DNA of 55,742 bases from positions 1 through 55,742 of the forward strand of contig JAFGKG010000004.1 of NCBI GenBank assembly GCA_016928715.1. The letters run 5' to 3'. This document shows, piece after piece, positions 8,574 to 15,998 of the stretch; positions within the stretch are counted from its first letter, which is position 1; every line of letters begins with the position of its first letter. Position numbers and translations under genes: made by a program. Origin of the DNA: Chloroflexia bacterium. GTDB taxonomy: Bacteria > Chloroflexota > Chloroflexia > DTKN01. Below the pieces are notes generated by a model. The model saw nothing but the letters and a program-made list of their open reading frames with translations. It did not search any database and was not told where the DNA came from.

Positions 8574-8577
8574 AAAG
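8531..8577 (+). repeat. Partial copy of the dispersed palindromic element
   Basis: CGGCTAAAGCCTCGACTC at 8553-8570 and the preceding CTGTCCT-CGTCA match the left arm of the full element at 45890-46013, with about 36 of 44 bases shared. It overlaps the end of the membrane-protein gene and provides its stop codon. Confidence 0.7.
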
Positions 8578-8593
8578 GTAATCGTTCACGGGG

Positions 8594-8840
8594 GGCAGAA
8601 ATGAGATCCCACGAATACCCGGATTGGGGCCATTGCGAACCGGTGGTATTCGTGTATTCGTGTTGCATTCGTGGATGGCAATCGGTTTCAGCGGATGCGG
8701 GCTGAGCAGTTACCATAGAAATTTATCGATTCAGCAGCCACACGGCCCAATGGCTGTATAGCTCACGGATAAACACAGATGAACACGGATAAAAACAAGG
8801 AAAAATCTTTGTGTATCCGCGATCATTCGTGAGCGATTTG
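8594..8840. repeat. Hairpin-forming 'ATTCGTG/CACGGAT' intergenic repeats
   Basis: The 309-base gap between the membrane protein and phosphatase genes holds two inverted arrangements. One pairs CCCACGAATACCCGG near 8608-8622 with GGTATTCGTGTATTCGTG near 8643. The other pairs CACGGATAAACACAG near 8764 with GTGTATCCGCGATCATTCG near 8811. Such ATCCGTG/ATTCGTG stretches are a type I know from intergenic regions of several bacterial phyla. I see no clear promoter here. Confidence 0.5.
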
Positions 8841-8882
8841 TTTCGGGCCGAGAAACGATAAACTTTTGCGAGGGGTATTGTT

Positions 8883-9560
8883 ATGAAAAAGCGCGTGCTG
8901 GCCTGGGACGGTTGTCGGAACGTGCGCGATCTCGGCGGCCTGCGCACCCTTGACGGGCGTACGACGCGTTGGGGCGCTGTGGTGCGCGGGGACACTCCCG
9001 GCCGTCTCACGGCGGCGGGATGGTCGGCGCTGTACGCCTATGGCATCCGCACCATCATTTCGCTGCGCACCCATGGCCAGGTGGAGGAGGCGTTTGACTT
9101 TGCTCCTCCTTTTGCGGATATCGTCAAGATTCCGGTGGAAATAGAGGACTTGACGGACAGGGAATTCGTGCAGCGTTGGGTGGCCACCGATCTGTGGTCT
9201 ACGCCGCTCTATTACAGGGACGCGCTGCGGCGCTGGCCGGCGCGACACGCGGCCGCGATTTCGGCCATAGCGCGGGCTCAACCGGGCGGCGTTCTTTTCC
9301 ACTGTATCCGGGGACACGACCGGACGGGCATCATCGCCCTGTTAGTGCTCGCGCTCGTCGGGGTGACGCCGGATGACATCATTGCCGATTACGTGTTGAG
9401 CCCCGATCCGGAGCGGGACGAGCTGCTCGCCCGCGAGGGTTCCTCCATTCGAGAGGTTCTCCTCGGCGCGCTGGAAGGGTTGGACCTGGAAGACTATGTT
9501 GTGAGGGGCGGGGCCAGTCAAGACGATTTGGCCGCCCTTTGCCGGCGGCTTTTGGGGTAG
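8883..9560 (+). CDS. Tyrosine/serine protein phosphatase-like protein (Tyr_phosphatase_3 type)
   Basis: The 225-residue product has the typical start GCRNVRDLGGLRTLDG, the RGDTPGRLTAAGW segment, and a full P-loop HCIRGHDRTG with Cys141 and Arg147 as catalytic residues. The general-acid region is less clear. The family dephosphorylates phosphotyrosine/serine or phosphoinositides by a cysteinyl-phosphate intermediate. There is no signal peptide, so it is cytoplasmic. The ATG has GAGGGG eight bases upstream. The next gene starts 57 bases downstream with its own promoter, so this one is probably monocistronic. Confidence 0.85.
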   Translation: MKKRVLAWDGCRNVRDLGGLRTLDGRTTRWGAVVRGDTPGRLTAAGWSALYAYGIRTIISLRTHGQVEEAFDFAPPFADIVKIPVEIEDLTDREFVQRWVATDLWSTPLYYRDALRRWPARHAAAISAIARAQPGGVLFHCIRGHDRTGIIALLVLALVGVTPDDIIADYVLSPDPERDELLAREGSSIREVLLGALEGLDLEDYVVRGGASQDDLAALCRRLLG

Positions 9561-9579
9561 AAGGAGAGCAAACCCCAAC

Positions 9580-9608
9580 TTGACAATGCGGAACGCCTGT
9601 GCTACGAT
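9580..9608 (+). promoter_or_regulatory. Promoter TTGACA-17-TACGAT, close to the start codon
   Basis: A consensus TTGACA and TACGAT are 17 bases apart. The -10 box ends only nine bases before the ATG of the HAD gene, so the transcript would begin at or within one or two bases of the start codon, making the mRNA leaderless. No ribosome site is seen between the box and the ATG. Confidence 0.7.
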
Positions 9609-9617
9609 GGATTTATA

Positions 9618-10763
9618 ATGATCGAGATTTACGGTTCCCCCCGCGAGGACCCCCGGGCCGACGCCCTGCAGGCCGGCCTGGAATTGCCCTTCCAGTTCGT
9701 CCCCCTTGGCGCCGACGGGGCCACACTGGGCCTCTACGAGCCCCCCGGCCTGCTCTACACCTGCACCCTGGACCCCACCCTGGGCGAGGTCGAACGCCCC
9801 GATCCCCCGCCGGGCCGCGGCCTGGAGTACGATTACGGGCTGCTGCTGCAGGGCGATGTACCGTACGAGGACGGCGCCCCCCGGCCCCTGCGCTGGGCCG
9901 CCGGCCTGCACCCGGTCAGCACCCTGGGCGCGCTGCGCTGGGCCGAGGAGCAGCGTCCCGGCCCGGGCTGCTATCTGCTGCGGGTAGGCTTTCGGCTGCT
10001 CCCCGGCGACCGCCTGGCCGACCATCCGCCGGCCGAGCTGCTCCGGGAGGCCCGCGTCGAACTGCTTCGCGGCCCCTGCCCCTGGCGGCCCCGCCCCCCG
10101 GCCCCGGCCCGCGTCGGCCTGCTCTGCGACCTGGGCCACGTGCTGGTTGGCTTTGAGCGCCGCCGCCTGCACCAGAACCTGCGCCGGCTGCTCGGCGCGG
10201 AACTGAACGAGGAGCAGTTCGCCCGGATGCAGGCCCTGCGCCGACCCTTTGAGCACGGCGATCTGCCCGCGGCGGATTGGATGCGCGAGATCAAGGCGCT
10301 CTTGGGCCGCCCCGACCTGGACGAGGCCTCCCTGGAGTGGGCCTGGTGCGACATCTTTTGGCGCAACGAGCCGGTAGTAGCCCTCTTGCAAAAGTTGTCC
10401 CGGCGGCAGGATGTCCGCCTGGTGCTGGTCTCCAACACCGACCCCCTGCGGTTGCGCTACTGCCTGGAGGAGGCCGGCCTGGGCGCGCTGTTCGGCCCCG
10501 GGCGCTTCGTGGCCTCGTGCGATCCGGACGTGCGATCCAAGGGTGAGGACGCCTCCATGCTGCGCAGGGCGCTGGACATCCTGCGGCGCGAGTTCGAGAG
10601 GGCGCCCTTCCAGGCGCTCTTTGTGGACGACGTGCGCGCCTATTTCGAGATCGCCCGGCGGGCCGGGCTGCCCGTCCAGGGCATCCACTACCAGAGCCCG
10701 CCGCAACTGGCCTACGAGCTGGCCCGCTGGGGCCTGTACACGCCTTTGAGCCAAGCCGGTTGA
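9618..10763 (+). CDS. HAD-superfamily hydrolase with extra N-terminal domain
   Basis: The 381-residue product has a HAD hydrolase in its C-terminal ~215 residues. Motif I is LLCDLGHVLVGF (Asp171 nucleophile, DLG form as in YihX-like phosphatases), motif II VLVSNTDP, motif III Lys in VRSKGEDAS, and motif IV LFVDDVRAYFEIA. The helical cap lies between motifs I and II. The N-terminal ~160 residues form a separate domain (YGSPREDPRADALQAGLE..., then LEYDYGLLLQGDVPYED) that I do not recognise. Substrate unknown, probably a phosphorylated sugar or small metabolite. The transcript appears leaderless. Confidence 0.8.
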   Translation: MIEIYGSPREDPRADALQAGLELPFQFVPLGADGATLGLYEPPGLLYTCTLDPTLGEVERPDPPPGRGLEYDYGLLLQGDVPYEDGAPRPLRWAAGLHPVSTLGALRWAEEQRPGPGCYLLRVGFRLLPGDRLADHPPAELLREARVELLRGPCPWRPRPPAPARVGLLCDLGHVLVGFERRRLHQNLRRLLGAELNEEQFARMQALRRPFEHGDLPAADWMREIKALLGRPDLDEASLEWAWCDIFWRNEPVVALLQKLSRRQDVRLVLVSNTDPLRLRYCLEEAGLGALFGPGRFVASCDPDVRSKGEDASMLRRALDILRREFERAPFQALFVDDVRAYFEIARRAGLPVQGIHYQSPPQLAYELARWGLYTPLSQAG

Positions 10764-10774
10764 TCTGGGGCCGA

Positions 10775-10855
10775 AAAAGCCATGGACCACAAAGGACACC
10801 AAGGACACCAAGGAGAAAAAAAGTGTCCTTGGGGTCCTTCGTGGTTCAAATTCCC
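10775..10855. repeat. Hairpin repeat, copy 1 of a tandem pair
   Basis: CCATGGACCACAAAGGACAC at the left is complemented on the right by GTGTCC...TCCTTCGTGGT, with a purine-rich AAGGAGAAAAAAA centre. The unit recurs 120 bases later. The same family of ACCACAAAGGACAC sequences lies upstream of galE. Confidence 0.8.
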
Positions 10856-10894
10856 TTTTGCACCCGGCCGGTTGAGCTGAAATCAAAAAATCAA

Positions 10895-10977
10895 AAATGC
10901 CATGGACCACAAAGGGAACCAAGGACACCAAGGAGAAAAAAATAGTGTCCTTGGTGTCCTTCGTGGTTCAAATTCCC
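10895..10977. repeat. Hairpin repeat, copy 2 of a tandem pair
   Basis: This copy is almost identical to the unit at 10775-10855. The differences are a few substitutions and a two-base insertion in the loop. The two copies are in the same orientation, between the HAD gene and the histidine kinase gene. Confidence 0.8.
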
Positions 10978-11037
10978 TGCTAATTCGGGCGCGTGCCGCC
11001 AATTTCCAAAAATCTCGCCCTGGGGATGCGAATGTGG

Positions 11038-11043
11038 TATAAT
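11038..11043 (+). promoter_or_regulatory. -10 box TATAAT upstream of histidine kinase
   Basis: A perfect TATAAT lies 46 bases before the chosen start codon at 11090. The -35 region is poor (CTCGCC/TCGCCC about 17-18 bases upstream). Transcription would begin near 11050. Confidence 0.5.
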
Positions 11044-11089
11044 ACAGGGGATGGTTGCAGGGTGCGTTAGCGCTCCTTCGAGGAATCCG

Positions 11090-12931
11090 ATGTACTGGCA
11101 GCTCACACCCCATGGCATGGCCCTCTTTGTCGCCGCCGTGGTGTCCACGGCGGTGGCCGTGTACGCCTGGAGCCGCCGCGGCCGGGCCGGCGCCCTGCCG
11201 TTGGTCGTCGTCAGCCTGGGGGCGGCCCTCTGGTCCCTGGGCTATGGCGTCGGCACCGGCCTGGACAGCCTGCCGGCCCGCATTTTCTGGGCCAAGGTGC
11301 AGTATCCCGGCATCGCCGTGATCCCCCTGGCGTTGCTGGTCCTGGTGCTGCAGTACACGGGCAACGAGCATTGGCTGGGCCGGCGCAACCTGCTGTTGTT
11401 GTCGATCGTCCCCGTCCTGGACGTCCTGTTCGCCTGGACCTATGAACTCGGCCACGGGCTGGTCTGGGCCGACGTCGAGGTGGTCCTTTACCGGGGTCTC
11501 TATCCTATTCTGGATATCACCTACGGCCCCTTTTTTTGGCTGTACACCGTCTATGGATACCTGCTGCTGCTGGTCGCGGCGCTGCTGCTGCTGCGCGCCT
11601 TTTTGCTCTCCTCCCCCCTGCAGCGTGGACAGACCGGGGCCATGCTGCTGGGCGCCGTGTTCCCCTGGATCGCTAACGCCATGTACCTGAGCGGCCTGAA
11701 CCCGCTGCCCTACCTAGACCTGACTCCCCTGGCCTACAACCTCAGCGCCCTCTTTTTGGGCTGGGGGCTGCTGCGCTACCGCCTGTTGGACCTGGTCCCA
11801 GTGGCCCGGGACAAGGTGGTTGAGGGCATGCGGGATGGCGTCATTGTGCTGGACGAGCAGGACCGGGTCATGGATATGAACCCGGCGGCGCAGGGGCTGT
11901 TCGGCCGGCCCCTCAGTGAGGTCATGGGTCAATCCATCACCTCCCTTTTGGCTATGCGGCCCGCTCTGATCCAGCAGTATCGGGACGTTCAGCAGTCCCA
12001 AAGCCAGGTCGAGCTTGGCCCGGAGCCGGAATCGCACTACTATGAACTGCAGATCTCGCCGCTGTACAGCCAGGGCGGGCGGTTGACCGGACGACTGCTT
12101 GTCCTGCACGATATCAGCCAGCTCAAACAGGCCAAGGAGTCCCTGCATCGGGCCAAGGAGGAGGCCGAGGCGGCCAACCTGGCCAAGAGCGCCTTCCTGG
12201 CCAACATGAGTCACGAGCTGCGCACGCCGCTGGCGGCTATTATCGGCTACGGGGAGCTGCTGTTGGAAGAGGCCGCCGAGCAAGGGGACACGCACATTAT
12301 CCCCGATCTGGAGAAAATTCGTACCGCCGGCCGGCACCTGTTGGGCATTGTCAACAATGTGCTCGACCTGTCCAAGATCGAGGCCGGCCGTATGAACCTG
12401 CACTTGCAGACCTTTGACCTGCAGGAGATGCTGCAGGACGTGGTCACGACCTCTCGGCCCCTGGTCGAAAAGCGGGGCAATCGCCTGCAGATCGACTGGG
12501 CGGACGACCTGGGCACGCTGTACGCCGACCAGGCCAAGGTCCGCCAGATCCTGCTCAACCTGCTCAGCAATGCCGCCAAGTTCACCACGGACGGATTGGT
12601 CACCCTCGCCGCGGTGCGCGAATCGCTGCTGCGGGAGGGACAGGCCTACCGTACCGAGTGGATTCGCTTTGCCATCAGCGACACCGGCATCGGCATGAGC
12701 GCCGGGCAGCAGGAGCACATCTTTGAGGCCTTTATCCAGGCCAACCCGGAGAGTATCTCGCGCTACGGCGGTACCGGTCTGGGCCTGACCATCAGCCAGC
12801 GCTTTTGCCAGATGATGGGGGGCGAGATCACCGTCAAGAGCGCACCCGACCAGGGCTCGACCTTTACGGTCTACCTGCCGGCCACCAGCGAGGAGCGGGC
12901 CGTTGTCGGGGAATCGAGCGCCAGCGTGTAG
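11090..12931 (+). CDS. Membrane sensor histidine kinase (7TM sensor, PAS, HisKA, HATPase)
   Basis: The 613-residue product opens with seven predicted membrane helices (about residues 5-230), resembling the histidine-kinase N-terminal 7TM sensor. A PAS domain follows (about 240-350, VIVLDEQDRVMDMNPAAQGLFG). A short coiled coil leads to the H box FLANMSHELRTPLAA, with His375 as the phosphorylation site. The ATPase domain has the N box ILLNLLSNAAKFT, G1 DTGIGMS and G2 GGTGLGLTI. No receiver domain and no response regulator gene lie nearby, so it is an orphan kinase. Start 11090 is chosen because GAGGA lies five bases upstream; an ATG at 11051 sits at the expected transcript start and is less likely. 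The signal is unknown. Confidence 0.92.
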   Translation: MYWQLTPHGMALFVAAVVSTAVAVYAWSRRGRAGALPLVVVSLGAALWSLGYGVGTGLDSLPARIFWAKVQYPGIAVIPLALLVLVLQYTGNEHWLGRRNLLLLSIVPVLDVLFAWTYELGHGLVWADVEVVLYRGLYPILDITYGPFFWLYTVYGYLLLLVAALLLLRAFLLSSPLQRGQTGAMLLGAVFPWIANAMYLSGLNPLPYLDLTPLAYNLSALFLGWGLLRYRLLDLVPVARDKVVEGMRDGVIVLDEQDRVMDMNPAAQGLFGRPLSEVMGQSITSLLAMRPALIQQYRDVQQSQSQVELGPEPESHYYELQISPLYSQGGRLTGRLLVLHDISQLKQAKESLHRAKEEAEAANLAKSAFLANMSHELRTPLAAIIGYGELLLEEAAEQGDTHIIPDLEKIRTAGRHLLGIVNNVLDLSKIEAGRMNLHLQTFDLQEMLQDVVTTSRPLVEKRGNRLQIDWADDLGTLYADQAKVRQILLNLLSNAAKFTTDGLVTLAAVRESLLREGQAYRTEWIRFAISDTGIGMSAGQQEHIFEAFIQANPESISRYGGTGLGLTISQRFCQMMGGEITVKSAPDQGSTFTVYLPATSEERAVVGESSASV

Positions 12932-13128
12932 ATTATCCGGGAACAGCAGCAGCGGATCGAAGCATACGGGCGTTCCGCGCCCTACTCGACCAGCGAACGG
13001 TTTGCCCGCCCTAAAGTGTCGGGCAGCTGGTGCTCCCGTTGATATTCCCGCCGGCATTTACCCATTCCTGTGCCGCCCGCGAACGATCCCCTTTGTTTGC
13101 CCCCGCCCGTTTTATGGTTGTGTCCAGG

Positions 13129-13656
13129 CTACTTGCGGGCGACGACGATTGTCTTGGCCAGCAGGTCGTGCAGGCTCCGGTGGCGGGCAGTCCAGAGCGC
13201 CAGGGCGGCATAGAGGATGAGCAGCAGCGGCGAGGCCAGGAACCCCAGCCGGAATCCGGGATTGGGGTCGTAGCGCATGGGCACGGGCAGGTTGTTGGCC
13301 AGATGGGCCACTTCCCAGGGCACCATTTTGATGATCGTGCGCAGCAGGGACTGCGGCAGGGTGAGCGGCCCCCGGCTGGCGGCATCGACGGTCTGCAGTC
13401 CCAACAGGAACTTGCCGGGTGTCGCCTGCCAGGCCGAGACCTCGGTCAGCGCAAAGTAGAGCCAGATGGGCAGGGAGATGGTGAGCAGCGTATACAGCTC
13501 GGTCTTGACCCCCGAGGCAAACCATTCGTCCGCACCAAAGAGGAGCCGGCGCAGGGGCAGGAAAAGCACGCGCTGGGTGAGGACAAAAAAGCCGAACATG
13601 AGCAGGCTGTCCAGCAGGTAGGCCAGGCCGCGGCGAAACATGTAGGCGAGATCCAT
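13129..13656 (-). CDS. RDD-family membrane protein
   Basis: A small membrane protein of about 175 residues with the RDD-type pattern: FRRGLAYLLDSLLMFGFFVL near the N-terminus, then ISLPIWLYFALTE and SPLLLILYAALALWTA helices. The middle GKFLLGLQTVD segment and the late RSLHDLLAKTIVV match the conserved RDD features. The ATG at 13656 is chosen because GGAG stands nine bases upstream; a TTG at 13671 would add five residues. Function of the family is poorly known (proposed Na+/H+ antiport or membrane insertion roles). It is convergent with the histidine kinase. A minus-strand TATAAT lies at 13720-13725 without a good -35. Confidence 0.8.
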   Translation of the reverse strand: MDLAYMFRRGLAYLLDSLLMFGFFVLTQRVLFLPLRRLLFGADEWFASGVKTELYTLLTISLPIWLYFALTEVSAWQATPGKFLLGLQTVDAASRGPLTLPQSLLRTIIKMVPWEVAHLANNLPVPMRYDPNPGFRLGFLASPLLLILYAALALWTARHRSLHDLLAKTIVVARK

Positions 13657-13757
13657 AGGCATGCACTCCAATTAGACTTGGCATGGGCACTGAATGCCCG
13701 AACTCGAAACCACAATGCTATTATATCATAGAAAGTAGGCCAGAATTCGGATCATAT

Positions 13758-13786
13758 TTGCCTTTTGCCCCGCGCTGTGGTATCCT
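13758..13786 (+). promoter_or_regulatory. Promoter TTGCCT-17-TATCCT
   Basis: TTGCCT and TATCCT are 17 bases apart, placing the transcript start about 58 bases before the ATG of the adenylate cyclase gene. Confidence 0.5.
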
Positions 13787-13850
13787 GGAAATGTTGGAAC
13801 TTGTCCGCTTGGATTGAGATACTGACGCGAGGATCCAGCAGGAGAGCACA

Positions 13851-15488
13851 ATGACAGAGGAACAGATCGCCCTACTGCAGCGCCAATTGACACTAAAACA
13901 GCGGGAACTGGACATGATCCTGGCCATCGACCGCATTCGCGACAGCGCCAGCGAGCCCCCGGCCATGCTGGAGGCCATCGTCAATGCCATTGCCGACCAG
14001 ATCGGGGCGGAACTGTGCCTGCTCTGCCTCCTGGACCACGAGACGGGCGAGTTGGAGCTCAAGGCGGTCAACGAACGCTACGACTATTTCGGCCAGTTGG
14101 AGCCGGCCCTGGTGCGCCAGTTCGCCCGCTGGGCGCTGCAGAGCGAGGGGGTGGTGGTCTGGCGGGAAGGCCAGGCGCCCGACGTCCTGGGCCACACCCG
14201 CCCCCCCGAGAACCTGCAGTTGGCGGCGACCCCCATCTGGATGGGGGAGGAGCAACTGGGCGCTCTGCTGCTGGCCCGCTCCCGCCAACCCTTCGATCGG
14301 GACGACGTCGCCCTGCTCAAGGCGGCCGAGAGCCAGATGGACTCGGCGGTTGTGCAGGCCTATGCCCACTATGAGCTGCACCAGCGCAACCTCGAGCTAG
14401 AGACCATCTACCGGGTGGACCGCATCCGCGACATGAACCTGCCCTTTGACGACATGCTCAACGCCGCCCTGCAGGAACTGAGCGGCGTCATCCAGGCCGA
14501 GATGGGTTTTGTGCTGCTCTACGACCCCGTGGGCCGGCGCCTGGAACTGCGCGCCGTGACGCACGACGACCTCTTTCGGGTCTCGCCCTACTACGAGGCC
14601 GTCAATCGGGTGGCCAACGAGGCGCTGCAGAAAGCCGAAATGGTCTGTTACAACGATTTGGAGCCGGGCATCCGCTCGGTGATGTGCATCCCGCTGATCC
14701 TGCACGAGGAGATCATTGGCGTCCTGGGGGTGGCCAATCGCTACGGGCCGGCCGGCTTTCGCCAGCACGACCGCCGTCTGTTGAGCGCCATCGCCAGCCA
14801 GATGGACACAACGATCTTTGAGAGCCTGGAACGCCGGCGCCTGCGCCAGGTGCTGGGGCGCTCGGTCGACCCCCACGTGCTGGAGCGACTGCTGGCGGCC
14901 CCGGACGTGGACTTTTTAGAGGGCGAGCGCAGCGAACTCAGCGTGCTGTACGCCGACCTGCGCGAATCGACCTACCTGGCCGAGCACACCGATCCGGAAC
15001 TCTTGGTCGATTTCATCAATGACTACCTGTCCCAGATGACCGAGGTCATCCTGGCCCACGAGGGCACCCTGGACAAATTCGTCGGTGACGAGGTCATGGC
15101 CCTCTTTGGGGCCCCCTTTGCCCGCCCCGACCACGCCCTGCGGGCCGTGCAGGCCGGCCTGGAGATGCAGCGGGTGCACCAGACCGTCGTGCGGCGTTGG
15201 CGGGATCGGGGGATCGAAGCCTCGCCCATCGGGGTGGGTATCGCCAGCGGGGAGCTGATCGTGGGGGAGATCGGCTGCGCCCGGCGCACCGACTATACCG
15301 TGATTGGGCGGGCGGCCAACCTGGGCTCGCGCATCTGCAATGCGGCCGCGGCCGGCCAGGTGCTCGTCAGCGAGGCCACCTACCAGGCCATCCGCGAGCG
15401 GGTGCAGGCCACGCCCGTGCACGGGCTGCGCTTCAAGGGCATCGAGGGGGAGGTCACCGTGTACCACGTCCGCGGGCTGCTGGGCTAA
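13851..15488 (+). CDS. Class III adenylate cyclase with two GAF domains
   Basis: A 545-residue soluble protein. A short N-terminal coiled coil (LQRQLTLKQRELDMI) leads to GAF1 (about 25-175) and GAF2 (about 190-335). The cyclase domain spans about 360-535. Its metal-binding aspartates are Asp369 (LYADLREST) and Asp413 (DKFVGDEVMALFG). The base-selecting pair Lys409 and Asp481 (DYTVIG) fits ATP rather than GTP, and the transition-state Asn/Arg are in AANLGSRI. The product would be cAMP made in response to a ligand bound by the GAF domains. No cAMP-binding protein is encoded in the window. The ATG has GGAG upstream. It ends seven bases from the convergent PpnP gene. Confidence 0.93.
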   Translation: MTEEQIALLQRQLTLKQRELDMILAIDRIRDSASEPPAMLEAIVNAIADQIGAELCLLCLLDHETGELELKAVNERYDYFGQLEPALVRQFARWALQSEGVVVWREGQAPDVLGHTRPPENLQLAATPIWMGEEQLGALLLARSRQPFDRDDVALLKAAESQMDSAVVQAYAHYELHQRNLELETIYRVDRIRDMNLPFDDMLNAALQELSGVIQAEMGFVLLYDPVGRRLELRAVTHDDLFRVSPYYEAVNRVANEALQKAEMVCYNDLEPGIRSVMCIPLILHEEIIGVLGVANRYGPAGFRQHDRRLLSAIASQMDTTIFESLERRRLRQVLGRSVDPHVLERLLAAPDVDFLEGERSELSVLYADLRESTYLAEHTDPELLVDFINDYLSQMTEVILAHEGTLDKFVGDEVMALFGAPFARPDHALRAVQAGLEMQRVHQTVVRRWRDRGIEASPIGVGIASGELIVGEIGCARRTDYTVIGRAANLGSRICNAAAAGQVLVSEATYQAIRERVQATPVHGLRFKGIEGEVTVYHVRGLLG

Positions 15489-15495
15489 ACCGCCC

Positions 15496-15813
15496 TCAGC
15501 CGTAGGAGCAGCAGTAGTCGGCCACTCCGTCGATGACCAGCTTGAAGGACGAATCGGCCGGCACGGCGAAACTGTCGCCCGGGCCAAAGACCTGCCATTC
15601 CTCGCTACCGGGGAGCAGCACCTTCATCTCTCCGGCCAATACCTCCATCAGCTCGCGCTCGGCGGTGCCAAACTCGTATTCCCCGGCCAGCATCACGCCC
15701 AGGGTCCTGCGCGATCCGTCCGGGAAAAGCACCGTGCGGCTGGTCACTTGGCCCTCGTAGTAGATATTGGCTTTCTTGACGATGGTGACGTTCTCAAAGC
15801 GATCCTCGGACAT
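15496..15813 (-). CDS. ppnP: Pyrimidine/purine nucleoside phosphorylase (PpnP/YaiE, DUF1255)
   Basis: The 105-residue protein matches PpnP through its cupin-like length. Signatures are the [15 protein letters not shown] start, the [16 protein letters not shown] core, [14 protein letters not shown], and the [11 protein letters not shown]...YCCSYG end. The family phosphorolyses a wide range of nucleosides to base plus ribose-1-phosphate. It acts in the cytoplasm. AGGAGG precedes the ATG. Its promoter (minus-strand TTGCCG-17-TATAAT at 15844-15872) stands back to back with that of the GH13 gene. Confidence 0.92.
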   Translation of the reverse strand: MSEDRFENVTIVKKANIYYEGQVTSRTVLFPDGSRRTLGVMLAGEYEFGTAERELMEVLAGEMKVLLPGSEEWQVFGPGDSFAVPADSSFKLVIDGVADYCCSYG

Positions 15814-15843
15814 GGGTTCCTCCTTTTTATGAGTGCCAGCGTC

Positions 15844-15872
15844 ATTATACCCTCAGTAGGGTCTGTCGGCAA
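15844..15872 (-). promoter_or_regulatory. Promoter TTGCCG-17-TATAAT for ppnP
   Basis: Minus-strand TTGCCG and TATAAT are 17 bases apart, about 30 bases before the ppnP start codon. Confidence 0.7.
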
Positions 15873-15889
15873 CCTATCGCCAGACAGAC

Positions 15890-15917
15890 TTGTATTTTGG
15901 CCCAGCTTTGCTATAAT
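15890..15917 (+). promoter_or_regulatory. Promoter TTGTAT-16-TATAAT for the GH13 gene
   Basis: TTGTAT and a perfect TATAAT are 16 bases apart. The transcript would begin near 15924, about 75 bases before the chosen ATG. The pair is divergent from the ppnP promoter, with only 17 bases between the two -35 boxes. Confidence 0.7.
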
Positions 15918-15998
15918 GGAAAGGCCCGCCCGCCAAAGCGATGGGGGCCATCTCGCCGCACCGGTCCATTTGGGCCTAGTTCTTGTACAGGAGGCGCC

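Noticed and set aside
9342-10931. 529-codon antisense frame over the phosphatase and HAD genes
   Set aside because: It overlaps two genes with clear motifs and ends in repeat sequence; its protein is Gln/Gly-rich with no domain.
11051-11092. Histidine kinase start at ATG 11051 (leaderless)
   Set aside because: The ATG at 11090 has GAGGA upstream and begins right before the first membrane helix, as in typical 7TM kinases.
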